The notes below the pieces were generated by a model. That model was not told the DNA's origin. It did no database searches and was given only the letters and a program-made list of their open reading frames with translations. The position numbers were made by a program, and so were the translations under genes. From Azomonas tarimensis (GTDB lineage Bacteria; Pseudomonadota; Gammaproteobacteria; Pseudomonadales; Pseudomonadaceae), in assembly GCF_042648805.1 (NCBI RefSeq), contig NZ_JBHRXZ010000024.1, positions 310,001 to 374,000 of the forward strand: 64,000 nt of DNA, read 5' to 3'. Positions 62,357-64,000 of the stretch are shown piece after piece (position 1 is the stretch's first letter; each line of letters opens with the position of its first letter).

Positions 62357-63229
62357 ATGTTACAGACTTCCAGCCAACCGGGCGGCCTACGTCCTCTGGC
62401 GCTACTCGCCACCGGCCTGCTCCTGCTGCTCGCCACGTCCCTGGCACAGGCCACCGAGCCGCTGCGCCTGGCCGTGGTCGGTGGCATCGAGCTCAGCGGC
62501 GTCGGCGAACCCCTCAGGCACCGCCTGGAAAAGTCCACGGGCATCCCCCTCGTCTGGGCCAGCGTCGCACCGAAGGCCAGCGTCGTGCCCGCCTTCGCGC
62601 AGGGGGAGGCCGACTTGCTGCTGATCCACGGCGGCAGCGAAACCTTCGCCTTGCAGGCGGCTGGCCACGGCGGGCGAATGCGGGTATGGGGTTTCAACGA
62701 GCACGTCATCGTCGGCCCCGCCGACGATCCAGCCGGCATTCGTGGCCTGGGCGATGCCGCAGAAGCGCTGCGCCGCATCGCCGACTCCGGGGCGGCCTTC
62801 GTCGCCTTCGCCGACCCCGGCAGTCACGAAATCGTTCAGCGGCTGTGGTCGGCTGCAGGCGTCCGGGCTTCGAGTGACTGGGTGCGCCTCGACGAGACCC
62901 GCAACCGCCACGACATCCTCGTCCAGGCCTCGCGCCAGCACGCCTACGTGGTGACCGGGGCCATCCCGGTTGCGCGTGGCCGGCTGGCCGGCGACGGCAT
63001 GACGACGCTGCTGTCGGGTGATCCCCGTATGCGCCGCGCCTACGTCGCGCTGGAGCCTGGACCACGACACCCGGCCACCGCCGAAGCCCGTGAGCAGGCC
63101 CGACGCCTGGTGGATCACCTGCTGTCCGAGGCCGGTCAGCGCGACCTGGCCGCCGCCAACGCCGAAGCCGGCGGCACCTGGATCTACGGCCTGTCCGATG
63201 CGCCTCCGGCGCTGGCCGGCGGGCACTGA
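62357..63229 (+). CDS. TupA-like tungstate/molybdate-type binding protein
   Basis: 290-aa periplasmic binding protein. Signal peptide ends about AQA (residue 35). The pattern GEADLLLIHGG then FNEHVIVGPADDPAGIRGL and ALRRIADSGAAFVAFADPGSHE is very like TupA, the tungstate-binding protein (remembered LLVHAP..., VIVGP..DPAGI, APFVSRGD). The ATG at 62357 has GGAG six bases upstream; 62345 is out of position. No tupB/tupC next to it in the window. Family by motif, not by alignment. Confidence 0.78.
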   Translation: MLQTSSQPGGLRPLALLATGLLLLLATSLAQATEPLRLAVVGGIELSGVGEPLRHRLEKSTGIPLVWASVAPKASVVPAFAQGEADLLLIHGGSETFALQAAGHGGRMRVWGFNEHVIVGPADDPAGIRGLGDAAEALRRIADSGAAFVAFADPGSHEIVQRLWSAAGVRASSDWVRLDETRNRHDILVQASRQHAYVVTGAIPVARGRLAGDGMTTLLSGDPRMRRAYVALEPGPRHPATAEAREQARRLVDHLLSEAGQRDLAAANAEAGGTWIYGLSDAPPALAGGH

Positions 63230-63635
63230 GCGCAACCGCCGGCAGCCTACCCCGCCCCTCATCGGCGCGTCGGCTCGTTGGGCCGAACCCCCGCGAAGTC
63301 CAACGAGCGAGGCTCGACCCAACCGCCCGACCCACCCACATGCACGCCAGGCACCGGTGTCACCTTTGCAACATCGTTATAGGCATTGCTACATAATAAT
63401 GTCGGCAATCCAACCTTGATAATTCAGATGTAGCGAACGATTTATAGCCATGACACCAGAAAAAACAATCACCCGGCCAGCACCTGCAGGAGTCGGCCCC
63501 AGGCCAGGCAAGCCATGCGCACGAACGCGGCTTTCCTTTGCCGTTCCATCCGGGTGGATCCTTGCACGATGGCACTGTGCTTGCTGATCGGTCACCACAG
63601 GTAGCGACCCTCATCGACCCAACCGGAGCACCAGC
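63230..63635. other. 406-bp gap containing a ModE-like box
   Basis: No gene seen. Contains the strongest ModE-like box (63373-63398) and a possible promoter TTGCAA-N18-TACATA (63366-63395). Near 63273-63308 a 9-bp stem with an 18-base loop may be a weak terminator for the preceding operon; there is no T-run. The downstream gene begins at 63636. Confidence 0.55.
63373..63398. promoter_or_regulatory. ModE-box-like element before the TroA/MolA-like gene
   Basis: ATCGTTATA, 8 bases, TACATAATA. The left arm is identical to the E. coli modA operator arm I recall, and the right arm matches at 7 of 9 (TACATAACG), with the same spacing. Overlaps a probable promoter's -10 region (63390-63395), which fits ModE repression. 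Confidence 0.7.
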
Positions 63636-64000
63636 ATGAGCCTGCCACCCCACTGCCACGAACATTCCACGTCAACGGGCACCCGCCGCCGTCCGGGCAA
63701 CACGCTGGCGCCCCGAAACGGCCATTCCGATCGTCTGGCCTTCCCGCACCTGTTCGCCCTTTGCCTGGGGGTCGCCGCGCTACTGTCGCCCCTGGCCGCA
63801 TCGGCTCGCCAAGTCACCGACATGATCGGACGCCAGATCGAGGTTCCCGAGAATATCGAACGGGTGTTGAGTACCTCACCGCCCTTGGCCGCCCTGCTGT
63901 ACAGCCTGGCCCCGGAAAAGCTCGTCGGCCTCAATCTGCCATTGCGCCCCGGTGACGAGCGCTATCTGCCGGCGTCCCTGCAGGAGCTGCCACTGGTCGG
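63636..64000 (+). CDS. TroA/MolA-like periplasmic metal-binding protein (partial)
   Basis: Incomplete at the window end; 121 residues are visible. A long N-terminal leader with hydrophobic LFALCLGVAALLSPLAASA is followed by TDMIGRQIEVPENIERVLSTSPPLAALLYSL and GLNLP, the opening of class III binding proteins (FhuD/BtuF/MolA). MolA of Haemophilus binds molybdate and tungstate. GGAG lies seven bases before the ATG. Controlled, I infer, by the ModE-like box upstream. Confidence 0.78.
   Translation, partial: MSLPPHCHEHSTSTGTRRRPGNTLAPRNGHSDRLAFPHLFALCLGVAALLSPLAASARQVTDMIGRQIEVPENIERVLSTSPPLAALLYSLAPEKLVGLNLPLRPGDERYLPASLQELPLV

Noticed and set aside
1..64000. CRISPR arrays, insertion sequences, prophage genes
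   Set aside because: No regularly spaced repeats, transposase or integrase motifs were seen.

Overview
This is a GC-rich, densely coded stretch of a gammaproteobacterial chromosome. Its layout fits Pseudomonadaceae, most likely a Pseudomonas/Stutzerimonas-type organism. The main reasons are a complete algU-mucA-mucB-mucC-mucD cluster divergent from nadB, the lepA-lepB-(DUF4845)-rnc-era block beside it, the recX-recA-pncC and mutS-fdxA neighbourhoods, a crotonase pair placed like P. aeruginosa PA0745/PA0744 beside ung, and a glucosylglycerol-phosphatase. No insertion sequence, prophage, CRISPR array or rRNA operon is visible; one tRNA gene, tRNA-Gly(CCC), is present.

Layout. 1-9.2 kb (minus strand): era, rnc, DUF4845, lepB, lepA, mucD, rseC/mucC, mucB, mucA and algU, with an AlgU-type autoregulatory promoter. 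9.7-14.7 kb: nadB, ygfX-sdhE, ygfZ, an HDOD protein and a DUF4142 periplasmic protein. 14.7-19.7 kb: ung, an orphan solute-binding protein, two crotonase-fold enzymes (one a dspI-like gene) and small proteins. 19.7-26 kb: tRNA-Gly, a glucosylglycerol-phosphatase, then a four-gene peptide/nickel-type ABC importer preceded by a Zur-box-like repeat. 26-30 kb: topoisomerase IB, PpnN and a DUF6279 lipoprotein. 30-36.5 kb (minus): a catabolic-looking cluster (IMPase-family phosphatase, two tandem phosphotransferases, an M20 amidohydrolase, a DeoR regulator, an amidase). 36.6-41 kb: a periplasmic binding protein plus hybrid sensor kinase, with the stub of a truncated response regulator. 41-50.9 kb: MBL/beta-CASP nuclease, LOG protein, recX, recA (LexA box), pncC, PepSY protein, DAACS symporter, mutS, fdxA. 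50.9-54.1 kb: CsbD protein, glycosyltransferase, YihY protein, small proteins, a possible sRNA.

Most interesting region, 54.3-64 kb. A ModE-type molybdate regulator is followed by a tight array: TonB-dependent receptor, ABC-type binding protein, di-haem DUF1111 oxidoreductase, second TonB-dependent receptor, TupA-like tungstate/molybdate-type binding protein, and then a TroA/MolA-like binding protein cut by the window edge. Three 9-8-9 sequences resembling ModE operators lie before modE, before the first receptor and before the last binding protein. I infer a ModE-controlled, TonB-dependent uptake system for molybdate, tungstate or a metal chelate. The permease and ATPase would lie beyond base 64000.

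Limits. Everything was read by eye: no database search, promoter mapping or structure prediction was run. Family calls rest on motifs and remembered homologues; substrate calls for transporters are inferences.
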